From positions 67,828,001 to 67,892,000 of the forward strand of contig CM114271.1 of the NCBI GenBank assembly GCA_050084515.1: a stretch of 64,000 nucleotides of DNA, given 5' to 3'. Below are positions 11,936 to 26,439 of the stretch, one piece after another. This stretch comes from Blasia pusilla. Lineage: Eukaryota; Marchantiophyta; Marchantiopsida; Blasiales. Position numbers and translations under genes: made by a program. How positions within the stretch are numbered: the stretch's first letter is position 1; each line of letters opens with the position of its first letter. The notes under the pieces were generated by a model. The model was not told the origin of the DNA. It did not search any database and saw only the letters and a program-made list of their open reading frames with translations.

Positions 11936-14900
11936 TTAGTGGGACACATTTAATCTACTCTTCCCTGGTTCAGGCTGGTGAGGTCTTTGTGGATCAATAT
12001 TGGGAGCAGTAGGAAACACGAATAACTGTGTGCTTATGGAAGAAGGTTGAAATCCAGCAGAATAGCGAGTGGAGGTGAACCTAACTTGGGGCAGCTGCTG
12101 CATTCCTGCAGCTATGGGTACAAGTTTATATGACAGTGCATGGGTTGACTTGGGAAGAATAGAAAGAGTATCACTATGCGCCCCAGCAAAAATGAAGCTT
12201 TGGGTATCAAAGACAGAAAAAGACACTTCCTGTAGATTGGCTGTTATATTTTGAATGCTCATGGAACACATAAAAGGCACACCTAAGAGAGCATGAGGAG
12301 GGCACTCAAATGTGACTATCAGGGGAGGAGACTCAACAAGAACTGGAGCAAGAGGAATAACTCTTGTTGATTGCTTTGATAAGGTTTCCAAGATCTCTGT
12401 TGGACCATCAAAATCAGGTGACAGTTTGGCAGTTTCAGACAAATTATCTCTTTGCCACAACAGCTGAATCGCTCCCAGCTCCAAAGCTGAGTCGGCAACC
12501 ATCGGCCTTACGTAAAATAACTGCGTAAATACCTCTTCAAAGGAGAGGGTGACACCATAAGAGTCTCCATGGGTCCTGGACTTCTTCACTGAGCAAGATT
12601 TGACATCCTTCTCCACCACGTTAATGCCTGCAAGATTTACTGGAACAGAAGAAGTGTTCTTGACCGTGACAACAAGAACACTTGCTTCATTCAATGGCAA
12701 CGCAATGTTTGGTTTGGCTTGCCCAGAGACTAGACCACCTGGCAATAGGGCATCTTTTCTAAAAGGAGAAACATATTCAGACGATACTTCTAATGCTTCC
12801 TCACACTCTAGATAGAGACTCGTTTGCACTTGGAGGCGCATTGGTGGGATACTTTCATTATCGGAGGTTGAATTCTCTTCTGTTTGATATCCCAGAAGAA
12901 CCATTAGATTTGTTGGTTTTGGCTCTGACCATCCCACAAACATTGTTGTAGACCAGCTTTGTTCTGGTTCCAAAGCTGGAACCTGAAGGGGACCATGAAA
13001 CTGTTCATAGGGTCCTTGACCTTCTCTACCTGGAAGGAGGAGCTCTGCAGCAGCATGTCCTTTAGAGGGTGATACAGGAAGAGGTGCACTACTGCGAGGA
13101 GTGGCGGCAGGTGGCATGTTTGATGAGCCAAGATACACATCAAGTTCTCCACATCTCACAGGATGCCCCTTGGAGGTGACAACCAGAAGCACAGGAAAGG
13201 CTTCTCCAACAAGAGCTGGGCCCAAAGCAATCACCTCAACTTGCACCAAAGCCTCTGCTTCTTCAACTTGTAATGTTTTCTGCCCAAAATAACCAAGGCT
13301 GCTATCCCTTACAGGAGATGTATCCAACCCAGGCTCATATCTCCAAAGAGGAATCCCATCCCGAGTTGCAGGACCTTCCACCTGACACCGCAACGTTGCA
13401 TATGGCCCTATTCGAGCAATAACTGCAAGGCATTCAAGCTTTCCACTGTGACCTGCAAAACTCAAAGAAATGTAGGACCTCAGTTTCAGTTATCAATATG
13501 GATTCACCAGAATAGATGAAAAGTCGCAAACAGTTGGGTGAAGTTGGCTTACTAGGAATTATGTCCACTGTGAATCTCTTCCACTTATTTGGCTCTAACT
13601 CTAGATCATAATCTTCTTTCAGCACCAAGCCCTCAGTGGGAGCACCTTGCACAACAGAGCGCAAATCCTCTGGAAGTTTATTACTGTTTTGTCTCAGAAC
13701 CAAACTGCACCCTGGTTGACTGAAGTGTACTTCAAGCTCCAAAAGGACCAAACTCAATGGTAGATGAGTCAGAAGTGACAGCGTCAATGAGGTCTTTACA
13801 CCAGGTTTGACGACATGCTCATCAAACGCAACATATGCAGATAAGAATATCCTCAAAGGACTCATGACATCCACCTCTAGAGCTACTGGGTGCTCAGATG
13901 TCACTGCCAAACCACTTTCTCCTTCTCGGGCAGGTAACACGGAACTTGTACCTTGGAGAAGGCCTATGACTTCCTTGTATACCTGCTCTCTCTGAAATTG
14001 GCCCAGTGGCCCTGCAGGACCGACTTCGGGTCCCAAAACTACAGTGTGCTCAACATCTGGACCCAGCGTAGCAGGAATCGGAAGTGATGCAAGCTCTAAG
14101 GCATATTCCACATATTCATTCAGTAATCCAAGTTGTCGGGCACACTCCCGCAAATAGCCAAGAGTTGCTCCAAGAATGGCAACCCAAGCCTCCTTCCTAT
14201 ACATCCCAGCGACACTGTCAAAGAGACCTTTGGCTTTTTCATACTCACGTGAATTGTAATATTCACGCCCCATCTCACTACCCAACTGGTAGATCATTCG
14301 AACTGCTTGTATTCTCTTAAACTGCTCATGGGCCCTAGTGAGGAGATCTATTACAGCGTGCGAATGGTGAAAGCTCTTCTCCACTGAAATTGCATGCCTC
14401 ATAAACTCTGCCTCGGATGGACTACAAGCAAAACAAAAAATAACACAGCATCAGTTGATACATCCTTCCCATGGAGTTTGATCTTCAAATCAGATTGAAT
14501 CATGAAAGGTCAACTACATATAACCATCACTCCAGCAAAAAGTTACTCACCTCTGCACATCAACAGTAACACCCCGTTTCAGTAGTCGCGGAGCCTGCCC
14601 AACATAAAGAGGAGGACCAATTTCCTCTCGAGGTCCTGCAAGCACATCTATTGCACCTTCTTCCTCAAAGGCTTCAAAGGTGGCTAGGGCTGACTCGAAA
14701 CACCGTCTCCTCAGAACCATGTATGATGCTGCCACCTTTCACCAAGACATGACAGGATCAATCAGAGAGAGGATAGTGCTTGGCCTGAACACCCCATGCT
14801 AAAAGCAATCCGATGTTGGAATAACCACTTGCAAACACAGCAATCCTGTAAAATAATGGGACCAGTACTGATAAATGTATCACATATCAAAACCTCAAAA

Positions 14901-17900
14901 CGAGGTCACTCTTCCCATAAAGTTCTACAGACCTTCTGACTCTTACACCATCCATCAACTGTCAAGAATCAGATTTCATCATTACAGAGACATTGCGTGG
15001 ATGCATTTGTATTCAATCACACTTGAAAAGAGTCCAAAGTAATTATCTATTAAGTCACACAATTCAGTTAGTAGGTAAAAATCACTGATGTTCGAAAAAA
15101 GCCATAGCTGGAATTCAAAGGAGACACTTCAAGTCGCTGGACAGCATCTAGGGAAACGATGTAGTAGTAGTGCAATCTCCTATCCTACTAAGAAAGAGTT
15201 ACAAAAGTGAAAACCTGGAAGTAGTAACCAGGTTGCAACTCACGGTCTGTCACCGGAGGTCCTGGTGAGGGAGCTGCTGCAGCCAGTGAGGCACTGGTAA
15301 GGCTGTTGTCCAGTAGTTCTGCAAACACTTGAAACTGCTTGCAGACCCAGGTCCAGTGCAAAAAGGACCCTTCAGGAGGACCCACAAGTCGCTTATACCA
15401 TGCAAGGTGCTGCCTAAACCATTTGACAGCCTCGCTTTCCTTCCCACCATGTAGAAGTAGAGTTGATATCTTGAAGTGAAGTTGCTCAGCTACAGCTTTC
15501 AATTCCACCAATCTCTGAACTGGCTGCAGCTCCATAGGTGTAGTGATCACCTGCTACATTATACGGATTAAGGATTATGAACTCACCCTTGGAGGTGGAG
15601 AGGTTGCTGAAAGTAAACAATTCACAAAAAGACGTTGATAGTACACAGGATGGCATAGATGACCCAAACGACAGTTCGTCAGGACATTTAAATCTTAAAC
15701 CCAAAGCTCTAATGAAAACTACATCACTGTTGATGGGCAACTACCTACCTGGCACCTACGCAATATAAACCCATTCCATATTTAGGACACATTCATGGTC
15801 CCTCGAAAACTGTATCCAGGCATTGAATCTAATATTACAAGTGCGACCCTCTTAAACAACCATCACATACTAACAAAGCCGCATGACATATGACTCAAGT
15901 CAGACGTCTGAAGTGAACCACTACAAATATGGGTTGCTAAAAACAATCTGACACAGAAATGACTTATCTCTGGAAAAAGAACATTTATGAATACAAAAGT
16001 TCATGACTCTTAAACAATCGGCTGACCTTTTGAACTATCTGCAGATGTACTTTTTCCATTACACAGACAACAGAGACTCAACCTTGGATAATGAAAAGAA
16101 GCACCTCCTGCAGTAGAGAGTACGCTGTTTCATAAAACTTCAGGGCAGTCACCCAGTCTCTCCGAAACTCTGCATAAACAGCAACCTGGCACAGGATTCC
16201 CACCGAATGTGAGCTCTATTCAAGACCAAAAGAGAAGCACCCTTGGCATCTACATCTCCGCAAACAAGCAGAAGCAAAGTAACTGAACGTTCCAGTGAAA
16301 TCAGGAAACATATACCTTGAAATTAAAACGGACACTCAACTCTATTGAGCTATATGTCTTCTTCTCGATTCGAAGCTTAACTCTCCGCCCCTCGTCCCGA
16401 TAATACATACTGGCAAGTTCACCCATAATGCTCCCTAACCTGGAAAAGTCTGAAAAGCTTAGACTGATTTACAGGGAATAGAGAAGACTTCTCAAGGTTC
16501 CCAATAGAAGAAAAGCTGATGCATGAGAATGACGTCAGCCCAATCCATCACAAAACCCAAGAATCTCTCCAACAGACCTTAAAAGGGAACGTTTGAGTTC
16601 CCCAGGATCATTTGTTGTAAAGACAAGGAAGTTCTTGGTGTCAATCTCTGCACGCTTCCTCAGGGCTGTCAATCTCTCCTCATTCACTTCAACTGCACAG
16701 AAACGAACACAGGCTTAGTACCCAGGCTGGAAGCATTACAGGGTAATTGTGCACAGCTTCCCCCCAATAATTGATCTTGAAGGAGAGAAGTACTGTGCAG
16801 ACTAAAGCTGTCCAAGTAGGACAAATCACAAAACGTGCCAATCTAATAAGCACACAACATGCCAATCTAAGAAGCTCTCCAACTTGAAGATTGCAACAGG
16901 AAACACCAAAAGTGAGGAGACAGAGAACACGCTTAGGGGATGAGCAGACTAAAAAGGACCCAGAAACTCCACAAATTCAAGTGAAGTCAGAGGTAACTAG
17001 TGCACTACATGTTCCTAATGGAACATTTCACCACAAAAGGACTACCAAGATGGTCGAGAGAAAAATACATCGTCACCAGAAGACCTGATAGGGCGAGTAC
17101 AGTGTGCCTGCACTACAAGCTTTCCATAGCACTTCTAAATAGCAGAATTAACTATCATGACATAACAACACAACCTGTATGGCTTAGTAGTGCATTGGGC
17201 GTGCACTAACCATTGAGTGATGGTTGAACAACTGCTACGACAAGCTTAATATTCCTTCCACGAATCACACTCCTGCTCGTACCACCATCCCAATGCCGAC
17301 AAAACCAGCATAGAAAATGTCACTCCAAATTTCAACCCTGCAATTTCCGAAGAAGAGAAAACCATTTCTAGAGCTCTCCCATAGTATCCTCGAGATCAAA
17401 ACTCATAATTATATACAGCACCGAAGACTCATGTACCCGTCCAGGACGTAGACGAGAACGGAAACAAAGCTTCCGTCACATTCAGTAACATCCCTACTGG
17501 TAACCCTCATGTATAATCTCGGGCACATTTCAAAAGCAAATGATGTAGTGCCCATTCAAGGTGCTACTGAAAGGGTACATGACACAGACGCTGCGGATGT
17601 GAAACTAAAATCATACCCGGAGTTTGAGGGGAGGTGCAACACGGGACAGTGAAAATTACGATGCATGGTAGGAAACACCGGAAGAAATACAATTGCGGGT
17701 AAGAACGAGACGCGAGAGACAAGACCATTACTTGATAGTATCAATGTTGGAGCAGACTTGAAGCCATTGTCCAGGATCTCCGTAAACTTGATCGCGATCC
17801 AAGAGAACGCCAAGCACAGCTGGAGACCTGGTCCGGTGCTTGGCCAGCCAATCCGCCTTCAAAATCCCCACAGGAGGAGGCATTCTCGCATCAACTGCCT

Positions 17901-18075
17901 TCCTCTCCTTACCTCCAATTATCGACACTTTGGAAATATCAGGAATGGCGAGCGTGTTCAGCGGTGGCTGCTCGGTATGCAGAGCCATGGAGATCGCCGA
18001 GTGCAATTCAGGCATTCCCACCAATGCCACTAGCGGCATCGGCGGCGTGCGAAGCTCCTCAGGGTACTGATCCAT
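11936..18075 (-). CDS. TRAPPC11: TRAPPC11 homologue (Foie-gras/Gryzun domain TRAPP subunit), 9 exons
   Basis: Subunit of the TRAPP vesicle-tethering complex acting at ER-Golgi/Golgi membranes. Exons on the minus strand: 18075-17732, 17272-17211, 16692-16578, 16439-16316, 16185-16105, 15550-15215, 14735-14551, 14421-13553, 13452-11936. All borders are GT/AG, phases chain perfectly, and the total is 3633 nt, 1210 residues; the Arabidopsis protein is about 1190. Recognised blocks: N-terminal YPEELRTPP and GDPGQWLQVCS; REEG-like YYRDEGRRVKLRIEKK (~residue 188-203); AEQLHFKISTLLLHGGK in exon 6 (start of the Foie-gras region, ~243-520); EYEKAKGLFDSVAGMYRKE and LGYLRECAR; then the beta-rich Gryzun-like C-terminal half in exons 8 and 9, including SGKLECLAVI and STHALSYKLVPI. 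It is intact, with no stops or frameshifts. The start at 18075 (MDQYPEEL) matches the family N-terminus; an upstream in-frame ATG at 18126 is less likely. Confidence 0.95.
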
Positions 18076-18620
18076 CTTCGGTTTCCACTTTCCCTCCACA
18101 GACCTACAATCGCTCAAAAAATGCACAGATCAAGCCTTACCACCAATCGTCACGTCAATCCTCGGCACACCATTACGCGTCTCGCAGATCTCCTTCCCAC
18201 GCACACACTCATTCACCCGCCGCTCCTCGCCTCGCAGAAATTCCTAGCCTCTCCACACCACTCTCCAAGCCGCGCGGATCATGAGCACGCAATCAGACGA
18301 CCCACACTTCACGGATCCACAGGAATCCAAAATCCCCCGGAAGCGCACAGCGAACTCCGCATCCGGTGGAGCACACGAGCAGATCGCAAGAGCAGCAGCG
18401 CTCACAACATTCCTGAGTCTGCGTGCTCCATCAGACTGTCCTGTCTGGTGGGAGATGCCCTCTGCTGCGGAGGTACAGCTGAACGCGAGCAGTTTGATTG
18501 CTTTAGGGCTGAGAACGCTCAAAAGAAGAGCAATGGAAAGAAGAGAGAAGAGTCGGACATTTTCGGATATAACGCTACGTTTAAACAAAATAAATATATG
18601 TTATTATAATATTTTTATTA
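18076..18620. promoter_or_regulatory. TRAPPC11 5' UTR/promoter region
   Basis: This is a GC-richer block directly upstream of the TRAPPC11 start, before the sequence turns AT-rich at about 18,590. It carries several overlapping open frames on both strands, none with a recognisable product, as expected for a GC-rich leader and promoter. No TATA box could be assigned with confidence. Confidence 0.4.
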
Positions 18621-18621
18621 T

Positions 18622-18858
18622 TCTTTTATTTTTGGAGAGTGCTCTTTTTTTTTCCAAACACATGGTTGTTTAACACGTGGCAACTTGGGATTTTTTGTTA
18701 TGAGAAAAAAAATATTATTGCGTGAGCAACGTGAAGAAATTTTGAACTTGTGTGAGCATGGTTGGTTCCTTCACTTCAGCTCATGGGAACGGCTATACAA
18801 TAATTTTTATTGTTGTAGAATGTCTTCTTTTGTTGTACTAATTAGAACTGGTGAGAGC
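18622..18858. repeat. Dispersed direct repeat, copy A
   Basis: About 220-240 bases containing GTTTAACACGTGGCAAC, TTGTGTGAGCATGGTTGG, GCTATACAATA and TTGTTGTACTAATTAGAAC. It recurs in the same order at 19,731-19,950. The copies are diverged but clearly related; they could be a short non-autonomous element or remnants of terminal repeats. Confidence 0.6.
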
Positions 18859-19430
18859 CCCTTAACCCTAAATGCCCTGCTTCTTAAAGCAATTATTATA
18901 AACTTATTTTATATGGTAGATATAGATATCACGTTTTATTTAGTCTTGAGCTTAAAAAGACATGTGGTGAAAGTTCACGATTTAAAAAACACTCCTCAAA
19001 TAACAATATAGATTATCTTTTTTTATGAGTTTAAAGTGTTTATTAGTATAAATAATTTTTTACTTTTTGAAATTGTTAACAAATATTTTAAATCAATTTG
19101 AAATGAATTTTCTAGGGTAGAGAGGTTGGGCGATTCTATTGGCTATGAAGGAAAGCGGTCCTTTTAGTTCATAGAGTTGGGTGTCATGAGGAGAGGAATT
19201 TAAAAATGCAAGGGGCATTCTACAATAACAATTTAGATCCATGCGAGCCACGCAACGGGTGCGGGCTCCGGGACGTGATGCGGGCTCTGGGGTAGGCAGA
19301 GCATGTCCAAGGACGTGTCCGGACTTGTCCATTTTCGTGCACCTCTAAACTAGATGGCAATTTCCCAAAAAAAAAACTTTTGATAAATGCACTTAATTTG
19401 GGGTTCATTTTGGGCCTGGGATGGACTTTC

Positions 19431-19515
19431 GAAGTTAGTCAAGTTAGGGTCAACTTTGAGACCATTCAAGTACATTTAGTTAAGGTAATATGATGGGTTA
19501 TTCAAATTACCCAAC
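19431..19515. repeat. Short dispersed repeat, inverted relative to 50.6 kb
   Basis: This segment (TAGGGTCAACTTTGAGACC ... GGGTTATTCAAATTACCC) reappears in reverse complement near 50,585-50,690. It probably marks one family of short interspersed repeats. Confidence 0.5.
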
Positions 19516-19730
19516 ATTAGTTATCCCATTAGTTGACCCGTGCATTACATAGATATCTACTTGTCCACTTTATTAAATTAACAAACCGCATAAGATGAGA
19601 AGGAAAGTCAATTAGAGAGGACGAAGATAAGAAATGCAAAAAGAGGATGGTAACCATCCAAGGTAATACAAAAAAAAATATGGACCTATATGATTGATGG
19701 CATGATGAGTGGTCATCTGGCATTTGAGCT

Positions 19731-19950
19731 ATTATTATTCTTGGAAAGTACCTTTCTGATTTGCAAACATATGTTTGTTTGACACGTGACAACTGTGCAG
19801 CAAGAAAATATTTCCATACTCCGGGAAGCAATAAATAAATTTTAAATTTGTGTGAGCATGGTTGGTCCCTTTACTCCCATGCATGGCACGAGCTATATAC
19901 TATGTTTTGTTAATATAGAATGTTTTTTTATGTTGTACTAGTTAGAACAA
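19731..19950. repeat. Dispersed direct repeat, copy B
   Basis: Diverged copy of the repeat at 18,622-18,858: GTTTGACACGTGACAAC, TTGTGTGAGCATGGTTGG, AGCTATATACTA and TGTTGTACTAGTTAGAAC appear in the same order, 1.1 kb downstream. Confidence 0.6.
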
Positions 19951-22900
19951 GTTAGGGACCATACGATGCACGATTCTCATAACCCTAAACCCTTTTCACC
20001 TCTCACTTGAGCTTGACGTATCAATACCAATGTTCTTGCACGTTGTAATGTCACATACATACATTGTCGATAATAAGTAATGATAATCGAAAGAAGTGCT
20101 ATGAGAAGGGGCGAGTTTATGATTCTCCAGGGAACGGTGAGCAATTTTTACTACAAAGTATCAAAAGAAACATGTAAATGCCCAAAAATGCCCATTGCAA
20201 AAGGGATAAACCCATTGTTTGCATGTCTCGCTACATAACTCAAATCCTTGATTCCTCACACTCCATCAACTATGGAACCTTCAGTATGTGCAGATCAATA
20301 TATCAAGTCAAGAGATAAAGGATTGGTAACCACCACATCACGTAACCGAAAGCCCAACGTTGTGCCTTGAAGTAAGAGCCACTACCATTATTGCCTCTCT
20401 AGTCATATCTTATATTGACATTTATTCTCCACAATGTGCTCATTGGAGAATGTGAATACCCTTTGCATCAATAGACTCTATGCATACACAATTAGACATA
20501 AATAGATGAGAAGGATGAGGAGGTCCAAGGCATGACTACAATATTGTCAAAACTATATTTCACAGACGATAAAATGGAAGAATAAGAGGATTGGCCATAA
20601 TTAGTGCTCTTGCTCCTATATCCACACATGCAATTAGACAATATCAATGAGTAATCCTCAAATAGAATGCTAGAAGAGTTGATTTGGTGCAAATTCTCAA
20701 ACTTAAGTATGTTAAGTCAATCAAGCTATTATGTAATTAGATGATTGAAAGGGGAGATGGAATTGCTTGTGTAGCAAATAGAAGAAGAGCTAGCATAAAT
20801 TCCAATTGTCGTTTGAATTAGATATCTCTATACTCCACATGGGCGTCATGATCCATCAAGATAAGTGTATATCCTTGGAAAAACCTTGTAATCATGATAA
20901 GGGCGACCAAAGCTCATAACCCTAAAAAACTTATTAGTTTGGTTGCAACTATAGAGGAAAGCCCCAAACCTCCAAAAGAGATTGGGAAGATAGCTTGTTA
21001 TATATGAAGCCAAGACAACATCTCCGTAAAAATAATTATGATATTCAACATTTTTCTCTCAACCTCCAACTATAACGTTAGGATAGGCCACTTATATATC
21101 CTCCCCCAATGAAAATATGCTCCAATTCATGATGTATCCAAGATGGGAAAGCCTTTACGCATAGGTTATACATATATGCATCTTGGAATATGTTTTGTGG
21201 TTAGAGTTTAGGATACCCCAATGAGGAATTATACATATATATTGGCGAACAAACTTGAAAGAAATCAAGGATTTTATGATATATTTATGTACAATGGGTA
21301 TATTTTTTTTCATGGACTTTCCCATTGGCAACTAACAAATATCTCCTCACCTATCTCTATGGTTTTGGTAGCAAAGATGGAAATGTACGAATATTTATCC
21401 CATTGTGAACCAAACCGCTTGTATTGACCTTCCATGTACTCTCACAAGGCATTCCCCTCAAGATTGTGACTTAATAACTAAATGTACCCAACTATAATAC
21501 AACAATATATAAGATCATCTTCCAAGATACAAGAAATATTTGTGTGTAGGAACAAGGGGTACTCATATAAAATAGAGATTTATTCACCATTTTCCTCCGT
21601 CTACTATGTGAGTACATGACATCTATGTATGGGAATAGGACAAGGTTTTCATCGACGTCACATCCCTTATTAACCAATTTTTTTGTCTAGCGTGAATATC
21701 CCAAGACACGCCTTAGGACCTGAAGTTGACTCTTTCATTATGTATCTCATATCCCATCGCTCTACATGGATATCAATGGGGATGGTACATGGACATTACC
21801 ATAGGGTCACATTGCACTCCATATAATATTCTATTCAACAACTTGTTGACTCCACGATGCAAACATTCTTACGCATATAGACCCAAGATCGCGTTAGGGG
21901 ATGTGGTGATTTGAGGGCCAACATGAGATGGTCAAGTGCTCAATGTTGTTGGTAGTATTCAATCTATAGGGGGGATGATGGTGGCAAGGGCATGGTTTGG
22001 AGAGCCAACTTTACGATCTCTTGGATAAGCCCACAAATATCCACTCATGTCATCCTCAACAGTTACATGGATTCGTACCTAGGAGGTTGTATTTCCAACA
22101 TATCCTTGGGTGATTGTGCATATATACATAAAATATACATATATACAAGTATACGCATCTCCTCGCAGACATTTACTAAGCCTTGCACTAGAAAAAACAA
22201 CAAACAAAGAAACCAACATAGTCAATACAAGGGTTGTATGGAAATTAGTAGTTGTGTGGGACCCATATGATCTAGGTCGTATCGACCATATGCCATGAAG
22301 TGGGTATCAAGATTATATACATCCACCTCTCTCTACATCTAACATCGGGTGTGTACACAACATTTTCCATGAGAGGATTCACCAACTTTTGCCTTGGGAG
22401 ACCTATGACACTCTAGACAACACTTATGTGCAAACCATGTGGATGAAATGCATAGTAGTGGCATAATTGCTTGGCTTGCTTTCAATCAAGGATCCGTTGA
22501 CACTCATAGGATACTACATGGCGGAAGGATGTGGAAGGAATAGGAGGATTTATATAATGACATGAAGACCATAAGACGAGCAATCATTGACTCCCATCAC
22601 GGATGTTCTTATACGGTGGGGGATTACTATAATCCTACATCAAAATAACTTCATTGAGTGTTACATCTCTACATTAATGGAGCATTTGGTATATTGGATT
22701 GTTGTGGAGAAGAATATGCCTCACGTGATTGAGTGTGGAGAGGAAAACACTTGAATAGTGTACGTGGAAGAGACAATCATATATATGCCTCTTCCAAGCA
22801 CATGGATTCAATGTACGCCCAACTCCACTTCTACAATCACATTGGGTAGTAAAATGTTCAAAGGCTATCAAGACAGAGATATGGTTGGCTATAGCCAACG

Positions 22901-23500
22901 AGGTAGCGATGTATCCATACTGGAACAAAGGCATGCATATATGACAATTGGAGGCTTGAGGAGCATTATGTTTGAAAACCTCACATCACACACATGCTTG
23001 TGTGTGATGTGCGGGTAGACAAACCATCCGCATATTGGCAACATGTATGGAATGTCATTATGGCAAAGCTCTAAATAGTGCATCAATATCTCCAAAGTGT
23101 ATGCAAAGCAAGATCTCCATATTACGTGAACATCATCATCATCACGTAACGAAAATAGCCCATGAGACAATACAAGAGGCTCCCAAGCTAGAGGAGGAGC
23201 AAGAGATGTGAGTGTAAGATATTCCAATATCCATCAATTACGACCAAACTTCAAGGGTGCCTAGCTTAAGAAGGAAATTAGCACCATATCAAAACTTGTA
23301 GAGAGAGCGGATGGACCAACAAAAGTTAATGGAGGCACAAAATTCACCTCAAAAGCCCTAGGGGAGATTGATGATCTGAACTTACATCCACATGATAACA
23401 AAAAAATTGTACTGAGGCCAAAAAATGTCATATGATTTATGGAGAACTCTCTCAGACATTCTATTGTAAGTTTGAAATTCTTTAACCCCACTTAAGAAAA
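19951..23500. other. Spacer, no gene recognised
   Basis: Many short open frames occur on both strands, but none carries a firm domain. A minus-strand segment near 23.1 kb (LRDDDDVHVIW) faintly recalls the acidic N-terminal region of Mutator-type transposon proteins, without any supporting neighbour. I therefore leave it unassigned. Confidence 0.4.
22982..23011. repeat. Perfect 13-bp inverted repeat with 4-base loop
   Basis: The arms CACATCACACACA (22982-22994) and TGTGTGTGATGTG (22999-23011) are exact reverse complements around TGCT. The simple CA/TG content means it could arise by chance or microsatellite mutation. Confidence 0.6.
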
Positions 23501-25026
23501 ACTTACATATTAACAACATAAAGGATGAGTAAAATTTTATGACAACAACATCCTCTGCAATATTTTTTCGTCAAAGAATTTAAAAATTAAAGTTGGTATA
23601 TTTCATTTGTTCTTTGTATATAATATCTTCATTTATTAAATAAAACAGTGATTTAAACTTTTTCAATATATAAATTTATAAGTTAAATTTAAAAGCAAGT
23701 GGAGTAAAGATCTATAATAAAAGTAATGATGAACACTTGTGTAAAAACTTGAAATCCACACAAATATATAATGAGGTGGATTCTTTGTTTCTTTCAAAAT
23801 TTTCATTAAAAAATACTTTAAACTAATGTTGAAATGCTAAAATTTTAAAAATCATATGAGATTTTGAAATCAGAGAAAAAAATGAAAACAAGCTAGCTTG
23901 ATGTCTAATAAAACTTTATTTATATCTTGTTTACAAATTACAATAGTTGAATATAAATTTTATATATCCATAATATTTTTAGAGAGTGACTTCTTGATTT
24001 CAAAATACCTATCTGCTAGTCAGATGACAAAGCAATAAGGTAGCAAGTTTTTCATATGATGAGCAACAAGAACTTATTTTTTTAAAAAAGTTGTGTTGCA
24101 CTATTAGTTTTGTGCAACACAAGTTGTACACTAATTATATCTAAATCCAAGTCATGAATGAATGAGATACTAGACATCCCAAAAAAAATACGTATTATTA
24201 AATATTATAAAACAAAACACTTTACAACATAACAAGTATTCATTTCATTCTTAGTTCAAGGGCCCCAGATTTTGTAAAGTCATTATCTACACAATAGCAA
24301 AAGGTAGAGAAATACATTTAAAAATTTATATATTTGTATTGACAAAAATTAAAGACCATATGTCAGGCATGATCCCCTTTTTAAGAGAAATCACAATAAA
24401 TTAAAAAGGATGTGAGAGCCAATAAAGTAAAATAAAAGGAGAAAATATAATAAAGATACAAAATTTTAATCAAGTGGGACGAAAAGAGAGAAGGTAAAGC
24501 CCTTTATGAAGTAACTTAAAAAACCAAAAAAATATTAAAAATTGAGATAAGGGAAAGATAATTACAAGAAAAGATACATCTCTCGCACTTCAATGCTTTT
24601 TAAGATCCCATTTGGCTATGGCATAATGTCATGCCACAAAGGTGTGCTAAAGAAAATAATTCGGGATGATATAATCATATTTTTCTACACTAGCCACCAT
24701 GCATGTGTTACGCATAATGGAGTGGAATAATGGAATTGAAACTTTTTTTGTTAATAATTCCAATCCCATATAAATCTCACTCCCCGCAAATCAATGGAGG
24801 CCATATTCTATGAAATTCACACTATTCAGAAAATTTGCATCATTTTTGATGCATTTATTTTGTATTTGGTTTCATTTGGTTTAAATTTACGTGTTCTTAC
24901 TTTAATCCTTTAACATATCCCTTTAACCCTTTATCTTCCTAATACTATGTTTGAATATAATACGTCCCATTGACACATGTAAGATTTTAAGCATAGTATA
25001 AATGTTTCTATTCTCGTTCTTAAAAG

Positions 25027-25095
25027 ATATATATTTATATATTTATATATTTATTTATATATTTATATTTATATATATTTATATTTATATATGGT
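25027..25095. repeat. AT microsatellite (TATATTTA type)
   Basis: An imperfect run of ATATATTTAT/TTATAT units about 70 bases long. Confidence 0.85.
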
Positions 25096-26439
25096 AGAGT
25101 GTTGGATCTCATCTTATGATTTTAGAAAAGGCAATAAATACATCATATTTAATAACAAGGTTGGAAATTTTTCAAGGTTTTGTTTCACATTAAATAATTG
25201 ATTCTTTTAATTTCAAGATTGTCTCAAGTTCTATGTGGTCTATTAATACAAAATCATGTGTAATCTAGTGACTTGTTGATTTTCTCTCCATCTATGTTTA
25301 TTTGAGCAAAGGTGATTCTTGTACAAGATGGATTTTCTTTCTAAATGAGGTAATTTTTTTAAACAAGGAAAGTGACGTAACATGCAACGTGTATTTTCCT
25401 CGTAGAGAGGAAATTAAATTATTTATTATGGCCTCTACATATGGGCTTTGTTTATGCCCTCCTCATACATATTATATAACACATCATCTCCTCACATGTG
25501 TTGATGTTTATTGTTGATTTAGACATGAATTTTTATATGTGCATTTTTTCTTTTGTGTAAATTGATACGAGTAGGTGTAAACTTATATGTTATCTCCTTC
25601 GATGTGAGCTTCCATTAGCTTGCTCCATATGAATATGTTATCCCATCATTTTTTGGGTTCGTATAAATGGTTTTTGATTTGTGTGAACCTCCATGTGAAT
25701 TGAAGTTTGGTTATTCTTTCCTTCCCACATGTGAATTAGTTCTTGCCACCAATCATGCTTTTTTTTTTCTATTTACATTATTTTCTTTTAGTCTTCATAT
25801 AAAAAATACAACTCTTTTCGTCGAATTGGTTGAGATAAACAAAAGCGACGACAACTAGTCCTACTATTGATGACTTTTTATTCTTATGACTTCTTTGTTA
25901 CAAGTCCTCCACGAGTTAGAACATGAATAATGTATATGCGCCATTTATGAGTTCATTATAAGTCCACACCCTTGAAATTAAAGTAGACTTGCCAAAAAAT
26001 CCATTTTGCAAGTAAAAACAAATTTGAATTAAAACTATGTATTGTGAAATATCTTGCAAGTTTACTACAACTGTGAGGATTTGCAATAAGGAATGTTTGT
26101 AAAAAATTGTAAAGATCATTGTAATCATAAAGGTCTTATAGCATATTTATAAGACACTCACATAAAATTCACTTGCAAAAAATCACTCTTAGTATGCTTT
26201 CATAGTACTTGAACGTGCCAAAAGAAGATTCCCAAAATAATCGTAGGCATCCCCTTATCCTTAGTAGTGATGATATAGTATAATCTTTTACCAATATACG
26301 GCCCTTTGATATGTGTGGGTGAGAAAAAAATTTGTAATTCCTATCAAAGGGGAAGTTTTGGGAGGAGAGAAAAATGCCTTTGTGTGTTTCGAGATGGGAC
26401 GGAAATACAAACCACAAGTATTTTGCATACCAAGATGGC

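Noticed and set aside
18121-18673. Open frames on both strands upstream of TRAPPC11
   Set aside because: GC-rich 5' leader and promoter sequence; no recognisable protein and the frames overlap one another.
22889-23227. Minus-strand frame with LRDDDDVHVIW, faintly like Mutator-type proteins
   Set aside because: Only a short acidic stretch matches; no transposase, zinc finger or terminal repeats nearby.
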